From assembly GCA_036265345.1 (NCBI GenBank), contig DATAPE010000218.1, forward strand, positions 1 to 20,697: a DNA stretch of 20,697 bases. The letters are read 5' to 3'. The stretch is from DATAPE01 sp036265345 (lineage in GTDB: Bacteria; Actinomycetota; CADDZG01; WHSQ01). The notes under the pieces are model-generated. The model ran no database searches. It was not told where the DNA came from and saw only the letters and a list, made by a program, of their open reading frames with translations. Below are positions 13,589 through 20,697 of this stretch, in pieces; the stretch's first letter is position 1, and the number at the start of each line of letters is the position of its first letter. The translations under genes and the position numbers were made by a program.

Positions 13589-15426
13589 CAGACGAAGAGA
13601 GCCACCTGCGTGTGCTGACGTACGACCGATCCAGGGATCGGGTCGGTCTCCTGCACGATGGTCCCGTGGCCCCCGCACGACTGCACCACCTGAACCAATA
13701 AGCCGAGGTCCTCGAGTCGCTTCCGCGCCGAGGCAACATCCGTTGTACGAACATCGGGGACGGTTACCTGCTTGTATCGAGGACCCTGGGAGACGATCAA
13801 GTCGATCGCGCTTCCGGCGGGGGCCATAGATCCCGTCTCAGGCGCAGTGCCGATGATGGTGCCCTTAGGAGAAGAGTTCGAGTACTGCTGGGTCGTGGTG
13901 ACCTTGAAGCCTGCAGCCTTCAGTTGCTTCGTCGCCTTGCGTACGTCTAGCCCCGCCACGCGCGGGACCGCGGTCGGCTTTGGTCCGCGACTGAGGACCA
14001 GGTCGACCGCGCTTCCCCACGCCAGTGTTCCCGTTGAGGGTCGTTGCGCTATCACCGTTCCCACGGGCTGATCCGAGTACCTGTGACCGACGTCCCCGAT
14101 GGTCATCCCGACGGTGTCGAGCAGGGATCGGGCGCCGTCGAGGCGGCCCCCCATGACCGTGGGCACCTTGAACCGGGGCAGGCCGGCGGACACGATCAAG
14201 CGCACGCGCGAACCCTCTAGCAGCCGCCCCCCCTGAGGCACCTGGGCCACCACGTCCCCCTTGGGGATCGAATAGTCGGGCATCGTTGCGCCGATGTAGG
14301 CATGGAGCCCGGCTGCCTCCAGCCTGTGCCGCGCCCTCGTTGCCGTGACCCCTTCGACGCGCGGGATTGCAACCAAGCTCCGCTTGGTTAGCTGCTCGTG
14401 AAGCTTGAAGGCCCCGCCACCGAGCAACAGCAGAATCAGCACCACTGCGGCGAGCTTCCAGGCCCACGACGTCCGCCGGGGCCGCGCTCGTTCGCGGAGA
14501 TCCACGATCGATGTCGTGTCGGTCTCCGGCAAGCGAGGATCCGGCTCGTCGGCACCGATGAGCATGCGCAATGGCAATGGTTCCGGCCACGCGGCCATTG
14601 CGGCCCGCAAGGCGTCGGCCATATCGCCGGCGGTTGCGAAGCGGTCGGCGGGGTTCACCGCGCACGCGCGAAGGACCACATCGTCGAGCGCGTCGCCCAG
14701 GTTGGGATCGATCTCCGACGGCAGAAGGGGTGACTCCACCGCGCGGCGCCGAAGGAGATCCACGGGGGAACCGTCGTAGGTCTGACGCCCGGTCACCAAC
14801 TCGGACAGCACCGCACCGGCAGCCCAGATGTCCGATGCTGGCGTGGCCTGCTCGCCCTCGGCCTGCTCCGGAGAGATGTATCTCAGCGTCCCGGAGATCA
14901 CACCTCCGGGCATAGTTCGGTCGGCATCCATCGCAAGTGCGATCCCGAAGTCCGCCACCTTCACCTTGCCGGTCCGGTCGATGAGGATGTTCTCCGGTTT
15001 CACGTCGCGATGCACCAGTCCGCCCGCGTGCGCGGCGTCGAGGGCATCGCATACCGCAGCCATCACGAGAACCGCTTGCGCGGGTTGCAGGGGGCCGCGC
15101 GCCGCCATGACGTCGTGCAGGTCCTTGCCGGGGACGTATTCCATGACCATGTAGTACGTGAGCTCGTCAGCCGAACCCCAGTCATAGACCCCGACCACGT
15201 TTGGGTGCGTCAAGCGCGCCGCCGCGCGCGCCTCGGCCCGAAAGCGCGCGACGAAATCGGGATCGGAAGCCAGTGATGGTTGCAACACTTTCACCGCCAC
15301 CGGCCGGTCGAGCAACACGTCATGGGCGCGGTAGACATCGCCCATGCCTCCGCCGGCGATCCGTGAGATCAGCGAATACCGCGAGGAAAAGACCTCTCCG
15401 ACGAGGTCCACCATCAGACCGGCCAC
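13585..15426 (-). CDS. Transmembrane Ser/Thr protein kinase with four PASTA repeats (PknB type)
   Basis: A 613-aa receptor kinase. The kinase domain is roughly residues 17-280: Gly loop GGGMGDVY (25-32), Lys46, HRDVKPEN (139-146), DFG (159-161) and the SGTLRYISPEQ activation/P+1 segment. A juxtamembrane basic stretch precedes a single helix (about 322-340). Four extracellular PASTA repeats follow at about 352-414, 418-481, 486-548 and 553-613. PASTA domains sense muropeptides or lipid II, and such kinases regulate cell-wall growth. The last repeat holds the only two extracellular cysteines, C584 and the C-terminal residue C613. The start is GTG 15426, with GGGAG 9 nt upstream; ATG 15414 is possible. 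No pstP, pbpA, rodA or fha genes accompany it, unlike the mycobacterial pknB cluster. Confidence 0.96.
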   Translation of the reverse strand: MAGLMVDLVGEVFSSRYSLISRIAGGGMGDVYRAHDVLLDRPVAVKVLQPSLASDPDFVARFRAEARAAARLTHPNVVGVYDWGSADELTYYMVMEYVPGKDLHDVMAARGPLQPAQAVLVMAAVCDALDAAHAGGLVHRDVKPENILIDRTGKVKVADFGIALAMDADRTMPGGVISGTLRYISPEQAEGEQATPASDIWAAGAVLSELVTGRQTYDGSPVDLLRRRAVESPLLPSEIDPNLGDALDDVVLRACAVNPADRFATAGDMADALRAAMAAWPEPLPLRMLIGADEPDPRLPETDTTSIVDLRERARPRRTSWAWKLAAVVLILLLLGGGAFKLHEQLTKRSLVAIPRVEGVTATRARHRLEAAGLHAYIGATMPDYSIPKGDVVAQVPQGGRLLEGSRVRLIVSAGLPRFKVPTVMGGRLDGARSLLDTVGMTIGDVGHRYSDQPVGTVIAQRPSTGTLAWGSAVDLVLSRGPKPTAVPRVAGLDVRKATKQLKAAGFKVTTTQQYSNSSPKGTIIGTAPETGSMAPAGSAIDLIVSQGPRYKQVTVPDVRTTDVASARKRLEDLGLLVQVVQSCGGHGTIVQETDPIPGSVVRQHTQVALFVC

Positions 15427-15428
15427 TA

Positions 15429-15845
15429 TTACGAGCTCCCGGGGTCGTGCTTGAGGTGGTACTCGAAGCGCTTCTCCAGAACCGCCAGGCGCCTGGCGAG
15501 CTCGGCCGCTTGCGCGGCGGCAGAGTCGGCAGCGGCCGCGGCCCTTCCTACGGCGGAGTTGATGGTGCCGAGCTTGGTCCTGAGATGGCCGAGCTTCGCT
15601 ACCGCGGCATCAAGGCGCCGAGACAGCGCGGCGATCCGGGACGAGGTGGCGCCGGCCACCCGGGCGAATCGTTTCTCCCTGCTCTTGACGTGGGCCACCT
15701 CTCGGTCGAGCCTGTCCAGCCGGTCTGCCACCTGCCGGTCCCGCGCCGTAACCGCGTTCCTGGACGCCTCGGCCTGCCGGCAGGCGGGCGCGCCGAAGAG
15801 GACGAATAGCGCTAGAAGAACCCGAGGCATCGCTCGAATCGTCAC
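15429..15845 (-). CDS. Putative coiled-coil lipoprotein
   Basis: About 138 aa. The N-terminus MTIRAMPRVLLALFVLFGAPAC has a basic start, a hydrophobic core and a Cys at a plausible but non-ideal lipobox (APAC). The remainder is a long heptad-rich helix (VADRLDRLDREVAHVKSREKRF, then LSRRLDAAVAKLGHLRTKLG, then AAELARRLAVLEKRFEYH), so an extracytoplasmic coiled coil is expected. I recognise no family. Three starts are possible: GTG 15878, GTG 15845 and ATG 15830. 15845 has a G-rich upstream stretch and a proper signal sequence. The stop is 2 nt before the PASTA-kinase GTG, so the two are cotranscribed and the protein may be a partner or substrate of the kinase. Confidence 0.72.
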   Translation of the reverse strand: MTIRAMPRVLLALFVLFGAPACRQAEASRNAVTARDRQVADRLDRLDREVAHVKSREKRFARVAGATSSRIAALSRRLDAAVAKLGHLRTKLGTINSAVGRAAAAADSAAAQAAELARRLAVLEKRFEYHLKHDPGSS

Positions 15846-15888
15846 ACAGGCCCCCGCAGCCCCTTTGGCAATCTCCACGTGATGAATT

Positions 15889-15927
15889 TCTCAGTAGACC
15901 ACAATAATTTACTTCAGACTACAGAGA
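15889..15927. promoter_or_regulatory. Imperfect inverted repeat in AT-rich intergenic patch; possible operator/promoter
   Basis: TCTCAGTAG (15889-15897) and CTACAGAGA (15919-15927) pair at 8 of 9 positions, with arm centres 30 bp apart (about three helical turns). The 21 bp between them are AT-rich, unlike the rest of the window. They contain TATTGT (minus strand, 15906-15901), a possible -10 for the lipoprotein-kinase operon. No well-placed -35 is seen. The dyad could be a binding site for a dimeric regulator; this is inference from symmetry and placement. Confidence 0.4.
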
Positions 15928-16587
15928 TCACACACGGCGGAGAGCGGCGACCAGGGCCAGGTGGTCGGACGCGTTCGAGGGGATCGCCTTCCAGCCCGTC
16001 ACCTCGAGTCCCGGTCCCGCCAGCACGAAGTCGATCTGACGCCGGCGCCACATCCACCCGAAGGTGGGAGCGGGCGCGGGCGGGCATGAGAAGCCGGCGT
16101 CGAGCAGCGGCTTCAAGGTGGGCAGCGTCTGGTTCAGGTCGCCCAATACCACCGTGGGCCCTGCCTGACTCGCCGCCGTGCGGGCCAGAGCGCGCGTTTG
16201 GCCGAGTCGGGGGCCGGCTTCTCTGGAAAGGTGCGTTGCCAGCACCGAGATCCCGTTCCAACGGGCCACGATCACCCCGCGGGGCTCGTCTCGGGGCTCG
16301 CGGGGCAGATCCCGCAGCTCGGCCTCGATTGCGTCGGTCGACGCGAGCCCCACTCCGAAGCGGCCTTGCCCGCGCCGAAGCGTGGGGAAGAACCTGATCG
16401 TCATACCCGTCAGGCCCTGCAGGACCTGCGGTTGGTCCACTCCCCCGGTCCTGTCCATGCCCTGGTCGAGCTCTTGTAGCGCGACCAGCGACGCCTTGGT
16501 ACGGACGATGACCTCCGCGATCCTGTGGAGATCGATCACTCCGTCCCGGCCCTCGCAGTGGTGGACGTTGAACGTGGCGATGCGCAT
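15928..16587 (-). CDS. Endonuclease/exonuclease/phosphatase (EEP) family protein
   Basis: A 219-aa single EEP domain with the expected order of catalytic motifs: ATFNVHHCEG at the N-terminus (Asn), LVALQELDQG (Glu metal ligand), VLATHLS, VLGDLNQ (Asp/Asn), RQIDFV (Asp) and SDHLAL (Asp-His). Substrates of this superfamily range from DNA and nucleotides to phosphoinositides and sphingomyelin. The short soluble form gives no further clue. No signal peptide is visible. ATG 16587 (MRIATFNVHH) is chosen over ATG 16605 because it lies 7 nt after TATCGT and gives the family N-terminus. The gene is divergent from the rhomboid gene. Confidence 0.93.
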   Translation of the reverse strand: MRIATFNVHHCEGRDGVIDLHRIAEVIVRTKASLVALQELDQGMDRTGGVDQPQVLQGLTGMTIRFFPTLRRGQGRFGVGLASTDAIEAELRDLPREPRDEPRGVIVARWNGISVLATHLSREAGPRLGQTRALARTAASQAGPTVVLGDLNQTLPTLKPLLDAGFSCPPAPAPTFGWMWRRRQIDFVLAGPGLEVTGWKAIPSNASDHLALVAALRRV

Positions 16588-16594
16588 GACTTCA

Positions 16595-16600
16595 ACGATA
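16595..16600 (-). promoter_or_regulatory. Putative -10 box of leaderless EEP-family transcript
   Basis: On the minus strand TATCGT is followed by 7 nt and ATG (16587-16585). It lies inside the longer candidate ORF starting at 16605, which argues for the shorter start. The divergent rhomboid gene does not show a matching box, so this is not a bidirectional case. Confidence 0.42.
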
Positions 16601-16628
16601 GGCACGCAGGCCGTGCGACCATGGACTT

Positions 16629-17492
16629 ATGAGCGAACCGCCCGACTCTCTGGGCACCCTGCCGGACGAATCGGAAGAGACCTTCTGCTATGGGCATCCC
16701 AAGACCCCGACCCGGCTGAGGTGCTCGCGCTGCAACCGGCCCATCTGCGGACGCTGCGCGATCCCCGCCTCGGTCGGCCAGCAGTGTCCAGAGTGCGTTG
16801 CCGAGGGTTACCGAACCACGCGGAAGGCCCGTTCCACGCTGCGCGCTATGGCCCCCGCGGTGTTCGCCTTGATCGTCATCAACGTCGCCACATACGTGGC
16901 CCAGAAGGCGTTCCCGATCGTGACTCAGCGCTTCTCATCGCAGCCGGTCAGGATCGCGGACGGTCAATGGTGGCGGCTCGTCACGCCCATGTTCCTGCAT
17001 TCGCCGTTCTTGATCTGGCACATCGTTTTCAACATGCTGGCGCTGTTCATCTACGGGCCGTATGTCGAGCGGGCCTATGGAACGCGGCGGTTCATCGCGC
17101 AGTACCTGGCCGCCGGTTTCGTTGCGGGTGCCGTCTCCTACACGTTCGGGCCTTGCAACGTCTACGGGCTGGGCGCGTCCGGCGCCATCTTCGGGATCAT
17201 CGGAGTGTTGCTGGTCTACCTCTACAAACGCCGCCGGTCGGCCGTCGAAGGCCAGTTCCTGCGCGGTCTGTTGGTGCTCGTCGGCATCAACTTCCTGATC
17301 CCCTTCGTGTTCCCGGGGATCGACGTTTACGCGCACCTCGGCGGTCTGGGAGCCGGGCTGCTGCTCGGGGCCGGCATGGACAACGGGGGTACCGAACCGG
17401 CCTCGGCCCCGAGGCAATGGGCCACCCTCGCCGCGGTCATCGCCCTGGGCCTCCTCCTGGTCACATTCCGCACGGCAACCTTCAGCTGCTGA
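16629..17492 (+). CDS. Rhomboid-family intramembrane serine protease with N-terminal zinc finger
   Basis: A 287-aa protein. The cytosolic N-terminus has a B-box-like zinc finger: Cys/His at 20, 23, 32, 35, 40, 43, 53 and 56, running from CYGHP to CPEC. About six or seven membrane segments follow. HxxxN is present as WHIVFNM (H131, N135). The catalytic serine is in GASGAIFG (S184) and the catalytic histidine in AHLGG (H236). The WWRLVTPMFLH loop is typical. Rhomboids cleave membrane-protein helices; the substrate is unknown. ATG 16629 is the likely start although its Shine-Dalgarno site is weak. The downstream PPOX gene follows after 49 nt, so an operon is likely. Confidence 0.95.
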   Translation: MSEPPDSLGTLPDESEETFCYGHPKTPTRLRCSRCNRPICGRCAIPASVGQQCPECVAEGYRTTRKARSTLRAMAPAVFALIVINVATYVAQKAFPIVTQRFSSQPVRIADGQWWRLVTPMFLHSPFLIWHIVFNMLALFIYGPYVERAYGTRRFIAQYLAAGFVAGAVSYTFGPCNVYGLGASGAIFGIIGVLLVYLYKRRRSAVEGQFLRGLLVLVGINFLIPFVFPGIDVYAHLGGLGAGLLLGAGMDNGGTEPASAPRQWATLAAVIALGLLLVTFRTATFSC

Positions 17493-17541
17493 CCTTGGCA
17501 TCACGCGTGGTTGTCCGCGACCGCGGTGGGAGACTCGGCGA

Positions 17542-17958
17542 GTGCGCAAAGGGCTGAAACCGGACGACCTGGGAGACCTACTAGAGCTGCCTCTCCTCGC
17601 CGTCCTCGCGACCTACCGGCGCGACGGCACCGTTCTCCTCTCACCGGTCTGGCACGAGTGGCGCGACAACGGCTTCAACGTCGTGACCAGGTCCAGTGAC
17701 GGGAAAGCCGGGCACCTGCGTCGAGATCCGCGCGCGAGCATCGTCGTTTGCGAGGATGGCCCTCCCAACCGCGGCCTGGAGCTTCGCGCGAGGGCACGTC
17801 TCAGCATCGCGAAAGCCCCGATCGTCCGCCGCATAGCCTCCCGTTACCTCGGCCCCGAAGAGGGTGAACGGTACACCGAGACTGCGGGCGACGACCTGCT
17901 CGTCCGCCTGGAGCCGGGCGAGCTGCGTGCGTGGGATTTCGCCGATTATTTCGCCTAG
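17542..17958 (+). CDS. PPOX-class (pyridoxamine 5'-phosphate oxidase-like, possibly F420-dependent) protein
   Basis: A 138-aa split-barrel flavin-fold protein. It begins LELPLLAVLATYRRDGTVLLSPVWHEW. It continues with GFNVVTRSSDGKAGHLRRDPRASIVVCEDGPPNRGLELRARARL and ends in TETAGDDLLVRLEPGELRAWDFADYF. This pattern is usual for actinobacterial PPOX-class enzymes, many of which use F420 and some FMN or heme-related ligands. The sequence alone does not decide the cofactor. GTG 17542 is preceded by GGTGGGAG with about 9 nt spacing, a reasonable ribosome-binding site. It follows the rhomboid gene on the same strand and converges with the MaoC operon 23 bp away. Confidence 0.88.
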   Translation: MRKGLKPDDLGDLLELPLLAVLATYRRDGTVLLSPVWHEWRDNGFNVVTRSSDGKAGHLRRDPRASIVVCEDGPPNRGLELRARARLSIAKAPIVRRIASRYLGPEEGERYTETAGDDLLVRLEPGELRAWDFADYFA

Positions 17959-17981
17959 CTGGTAGGCCGGTGTAAAAAGTT

Positions 17982-18818
17982 CTAGCGGATCTCTACCTGG
18001 CCGTTGTTGATCACTGCTTTGCCGTCGGGGTTAACGGTGGCGAAGCCGAAGCGGTCCGGGCCCTCGCCTTCGGTCTCGGGCCACAGCCGCGTCGTTAGTT
18101 CCTGGCCCGGGAGCACCGGGCGGCTGAAGCGCACCGCGACGCGCGTCACGCGAGCGGGGTCGCCGCCGGCAAGACCATTGACCGCCGCCTTGGTCGCGAT
18201 CGCCATCGTGCACATCCCGTGCAGGATGGGGCGGCGCAGACCTGCCCGGCGGGCAACCGCGGGGTCCAGGTGGATCGGGTTGCGATCGCCGGATGCCTCC
18301 GCGTAACGCACCATCTGATCGTCGTCCACCTTGGTGGACTCCTCGTACACGATCTCGGAGGGGAGCTCATCGTCGGGCGCGGGCCGGCGTGCCGCGCCAC
18401 GCGGCGCGGACCCTCGGATGAACATCGTCCCGCGTACTTCAGCCGCGACGTCACCGGAGGCGAGCGTCTCGGTGGCTTTGATGGTAAAGGTCTCGCCCGT
18501 GTCGGTGAGATCGACGGACTCCAGCACGCTCGCAACTGTCAGCACGGCCCCCGAAGTGATCGGCGCGTAAAGCACGTGTTCCTCGGCGGCATGAAGCAGT
18601 CGCAGCATGTCGACGCCGAGGTCTGGATCCATGCTGGCGTCCATGAACGACTTGAAGGCTGGGACGACGGCAAAGACCGGCGGCGCAACCACATCGGTCC
18701 CGAGATAACGCTCGTTCAGGTCGTTGGTGGCGCGTGCGTACTTCTCTATCGCGTCGGCGGTCACTTCGTAAGTGGTCTCGCCGTAGTCCTTGCCGGTAAG
18801 GTCAACGTTGAGCGGCAT
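17982..18818 (-). CDS. Double-hotdog MaoC-type (R)-specific enoyl-CoA hydratase/dehydratase
   Basis: A 278-aa protein with two fused hotdog domains. The N-terminal domain (about 10-135) has the degenerate half (ADAIEKYARATNDLNERYLG, APPVFAVVP). The C-terminal domain carries the hydratase-2 motif YAEASGDRNPIHLD (172-185), with catalytic Asp178 and His183, followed by LHGMCTMAI. Such proteins hydrate trans-2-enoyl-CoA or dehydrate (3R)-hydroxyacyl thioesters, as in mycobacterial HtdX/HtdY and the hydratase part of peroxisomal MFE-2. ATG 18818 gives the family N-terminus and sits 4 nt after the preceding stop. A longer frame runs into the upstream gene. It is last in a four-gene operon headed by the SDR. 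Confidence 0.93.
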   Translation of the reverse strand: MPLNVDLTGKDYGETTYEVTADAIEKYARATNDLNERYLGTDVVAPPVFAVVPAFKSFMDASMDPDLGVDMLRLLHAAEEHVLYAPITSGAVLTVASVLESVDLTDTGETFTIKATETLASGDVAAEVRGTMFIRGSAPRGAARRPAPDDELPSEIVYEESTKVDDDQMVRYAEASGDRNPIHLDPAVARRAGLRRPILHGMCTMAIATKAAVNGLAGGDPARVTRVAVRFSRPVLPGQELTTRLWPETEGEGPDRFGFATVNPDGKAVINNGQVEIR

Positions 18819-18822
18819 CTGA

Positions 18823-19302
18823 CTATCTCGGAAGTCGCACGTCGGCCTCGCCGACGATGGCCGATTGCTCGGTTTCCAGATCCAGCTCTGGCGGACCATC
18901 GCCGCGCCGTTTGGCTTCGATCGCAACCGTAACGATGTCGTCCTTCTTGCTCGTCACTCGTGCCGAGCACACGACCTCATCACCGGGCCAGACGCGGGTG
19001 GTAAATCGGAACTTCAGCCGCGCCAGATGCTGCGGTCCGCCGAACCATTTCGACACTGCCGTCGCCAGGTAGCCGGCCGGGAGCATCCCCATCGCAAATA
19101 CGGTCGGGGCTCCGGTGTTGCGGGCATAGTCCTCGTCCGTATGCACCGGGTTGAAGTCGCCCGATGCGGCGGCATACCGCGCGATGTCCTCGCGTGTGAT
19201 CGGTCCGAATACGAGCGGCCCAAACTCGAGCCCTTCGTGGATCCCATCGAGCTCCGGAGAAGCCGGAAATATCTGATCGGTCTCGATCCTCCGCTGACTC
19301 AT
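18823..19302 (-). CDS. MaoC hotdog dehydratase, HadB-like catalytic subunit
   Basis: A 159-aa single hotdog protein with the complete hydratase-2 motif YAAASGDFNPVHTDEDYA (about 43-60; Asp49, His54). FAMGMLPAGYLATAV and the FRFTTRVWPGDEVVCSARV strand pair follow. It resembles the catalytic HadB subunit of the mycobacterial (3R)-hydroxyacyl-ACP dehydratase. Its ATGA start overlaps the stop of the adjacent HadA/HadC-like gene by 4 bp, as expected for stoichiometric subunits of one heterodimer. Whether the substrate is an ACP- or CoA-thioester is undecided. Confidence 0.92.
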   Translation of the reverse strand: MSQRRIETDQIFPASPELDGIHEGLEFGPLVFGPITREDIARYAAASGDFNPVHTDEDYARNTGAPTVFAMGMLPAGYLATAVSKWFGGPQHLARLKFRFTTRVWPGDEVVCSARVTSKKDDIVTVAIEAKRRGDGPPELDLETEQSAIVGEADVRLPR

Positions 19303-19748
19303 CCACCCACGTCCTTGGCCGTCTCGATCAACGTGTAATAGGCGCGGAGGACCTCGTCGCCGCCGGAATCGGTAAAGATGGATTCATAGGTGACGAAGCG
19401 CATGGAACCGCCGCGCTTTCCTTCTTTCGAGAAGTCTTTCGCGATACGCATCTCGCCGTTGAGCGTTTCTCCCACCAGAGGCAACCGGGTGAAGTTGAAC
19501 TCCTGCTCGCCGTGCAGCACACGGGCGTAGTCGAGACCCGACCCGAGCCGTTCCTCTCGCTCCTCGCGAGGAACGGCCCACAGCTGCGTCACCGTGAAGG
19601 TTGGAGGGGCCAGGCACTCTGGAAATCCCCGTTCGAGTGCTGCCTCGCGGTCGAAGAAGACCGGGTTGTCCTCGCCGACGGCCACCGCGAACTCCGTTGC
19701 CCTGTCGCGCTCGACAGGCAGCTCGAAGCGAAGGACCTTCTCAGCCAA
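19299..19748 (-). CDS. FAS1-type dehydratase N-terminal hotdog, HadA/HadC-like structural subunit
   Basis: A 149-aa hotdog protein that lacks the catalytic D-x4-H motif. The equivalent region reads FAVAVGEDNPVFFDREAA, with Phe in place of the catalytic His. APPTFTVTQLWAV, LHGEQEFNFTRLPLVGETLNGEMRI and ALYYTLIET-like ends (YYTLIETAKD) match the MaoC N-terminal dehydratase family that pairs with HadB. It most likely provides the acyl-chain pocket. The start is TTG 19748-19746, overlapping the SDR stop by 8 bp, with GAGGGG 7 nt upstream as ribosome-binding site. Confidence 0.9.
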   Translation of the reverse strand: MAEKVLRFELPVERDRATEFAVAVGEDNPVFFDREAALERGFPECLAPPTFTVTQLWAVPREEREERLGSGLDYARVLHGEQEFNFTRLPLVGETLNGEMRIAKDFSKEGKRGGSMRFVTYESIFTDSGGDEVLRAYYTLIETAKDVGG

Positions 19749-20679
19749 GCGCGATCCCCTCGCCTCCAGCGGCGCGCATCATGGCCGGTCCCATGCCTTC
19801 AGGTGCGATCCCGTCGGGGAAGATCTCTCGCAGCTTGGCGACCAGCTCGCCGGCTTCCCAGCGCTCGTCCTTCTTCAGGATCTGGCCGACGTCCCAGGGT
19901 TTCAGGACGCTGATCACCCCTCCGTACACGAAGAAGCACTGGCCCGTGATCCCCTGCGCGTCATCCGACGCCAGCGCCACCACCAAGGGTGAGATGTTGC
20001 CCGCCTCGAGCGCGTCGAAGCCGGTCGTCGATTGCGGCATGCTGCCGAACGTCTGCTCCGTCATCCTCGTCCTGGCATTCGGCGCCAGGCAATTCACAGT
20101 GACCCCATACGGTCGCAGCTCCTGGGCGGCGATGACCGTGAACGCCGCGATCCCCGCTTTGGCCGCCCCGTAGTTGGATTGTCCGACGTTGCCAAACACA
20201 CCCGAGGGGCTGGACGTGTTGATGACACGCGCATTGATGCGACGGCCCGACTTGGACATCTCTCGCCAGTAGGCGGCGGCGTGGCGCGTGGGCGCGAAAT
20301 GGCCTTTGAGGTGCACGGATATGACCGGGTCCCATTCCTGTTCGGCCATGTTGACGAGCATGCGATCCCGCAAGATGCCGGCGTTATTGACGAGTATGTC
20401 CAACCGGCCGAAGTCGCCGATAGCCTGCTTGACCATGTTCTCGGCGTGCTGAAAGTCCGAGACATCGTCGCTGTTCGGGGTCGCCTTGCCCCCGTGGGCC
20501 GTGATCTCGTCGGCCACGCTCTGGGCGGGTCCGGGATCGTGCCCCTCGCCCGAAGCCGAGGCGCCGACGTCGTTGACGAGGACATTGGCGCCCGCGCCGG
20601 CCAGCGCGAGGGCATGGGCCCGGCCGATGCCACGGCCGGCGCCGGTAACGATGGCTACCTTTCCATCCAGCGGCGGCAT
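19741..20679 (-). CDS. Short-chain dehydrogenase/reductase, MFE-2 (HSD17B4)-like
   Basis: A 312-aa classical SDR: TGAGRGIG NAD(P)-binding loop (12-19), NNAG (98-101), catalytic Ser near 156-157 in VINTSSPSG, and Tyr170/Lys174 in NYGAAKAG. The 40-50 residue insert after VLVNDVGASASGEGHDPGP and the C-terminal extension with the KPWDVGQILK segment resemble the (3R)-hydroxyacyl-CoA dehydrogenase part of peroxisomal multifunctional enzyme 2 and its actinobacterial relatives. With the downstream MaoC proteins it would interconvert enoyl-, 3-hydroxyacyl- and 3-ketoacyl-thioesters. ATG 20679 has a strong Shine-Dalgarno sequence (GAGGAGGA at 20690-20683). It is the first visible gene of the operon; upstream is outside the window. 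Confidence 0.93.
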   Translation of the reverse strand: MPPLDGKVAIVTGAGRGIGRAHALALAGAGANVLVNDVGASASGEGHDPGPAQSVADEITAHGGKATPNSDDVSDFQHAENMVKQAIGDFGRLDILVNNAGILRDRMLVNMAEQEWDPVISVHLKGHFAPTRHAAAYWREMSKSGRRINARVINTSSPSGVFGNVGQSNYGAAKAGIAAFTVIAAQELRPYGVTVNCLAPNARTRMTEQTFGSMPQSTTGFDALEAGNISPLVVALASDDAQGITGQCFFVYGGVISVLKPWDVGQILKKDERWEAGELVAKLREIFPDGIAPEGMGPAMMRAAGGEGIALG

Positions 20680-20697
20680 CGGTCCTCCTCGAGAAAA

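Noticed and set aside
13865..15052. 395-aa minus-strand ORF inside the kinase gene
   Set aside because: It is an alternate frame of a confidently identified kinase.
16596..16629. Bidirectional -10 pair for EEP/rhomboid like the other divergent junctions
   Set aside because: Only the minus-strand box fits; the plus strand has no TANNNT at 6-8 nt before ATG 16629.
16178..17557. 459-aa plus-strand ORF
   Set aside because: It is antisense to the EEP gene and out of frame with the rhomboid gene; both of those have intact catalytic motifs.
17959..17981. Terminator between the convergent PPOX and MaoC genes
   Set aside because: The 23-bp gap has a short A-run but no stem able to form an intrinsic terminator.

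Overview
The window is about 20.7 kb of high-G+C bacterial chromosome with ordinary, tightly packed housekeeping genes. Several families point to Actinomycetota: a DUF5319 protein, a DUF3052 protein, a FolP2-type dihydropteroate synthase paralogue, a PASTA-domain Ser/Thr kinase, a zinc-finger rhomboid, a ThyX thymidylate synthase, and split HadA/HadB-like hotdog dehydratases. The gene order does not match a model Streptomyces or Mycobacterium layout that I recognise, so a deeper actinobacterial lineage seems more likely; that is an inference. I see no rRNA, tRNA, CRISPR, IS element, phage or plasmid gene.

Layout. 1-1801: partial lgt, thyX and a YbjN/CesT-like chaperone, all on the minus strand. 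1824-8365: histidine utilization locus with hutU (+), hutH (+) and hutI (-). Between hutU and hutH lie a minus-strand cog0402 amidohydrolase, a DUF3052 gene and a small Cys/His-rich ORF. 8362-10593: metallo-beta-lactamase-fold hydrolase overlapping hutI, a dodecin, a histone-H1-like Lys/Ala protein and a DUF5319 protein. 10621-13173: prepilin peptidase, FolP2-like protein and an EamA transporter. 13187-15845: Nudix hydrolase (+), PASTA kinase (-) and a coiled-coil lipoprotein (-). 15928-17958: endonuclease/exonuclease/phosphatase-family protein (-), zinc-finger rhomboid (+) and a PPOX-type flavin-fold protein (+). 17982-20679: minus-strand acyl-thioester operon made of an SDR, two single-hotdog dehydratase subunits and a double-hotdog MaoC protein.

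How they work together. HutH, HutU and HutI convert histidine through urocanate and imidazolonepropionate to N-formimidoyl-glutamate. No HutG or FtcD is present, so the amidohydrolase divergent from hutH is the natural candidate for the next step (a HutF-type deiminase). The SDR/HadA/HadB/MaoC operon supplies 3-hydroxyacyl dehydrogenase and enoyl hydratase type activities. Lgt could lipidate the coiled-coil lipoprotein encoded next to the PASTA kinase.

The most interesting non-coding signal is a recurrent start architecture. At least eight genes have a TANNNT-like -10 box only 6-8 nt before an ATG/GTG and no Shine-Dalgarno sequence, which suggests leaderless mRNAs. At three divergent gene pairs (1801/1824, 5527/5550, 13173/13187) the two opposing -10 boxes physically overlap, which suggests compact bidirectional promoters. 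I did not find a clearly novel defence or mobile system here.
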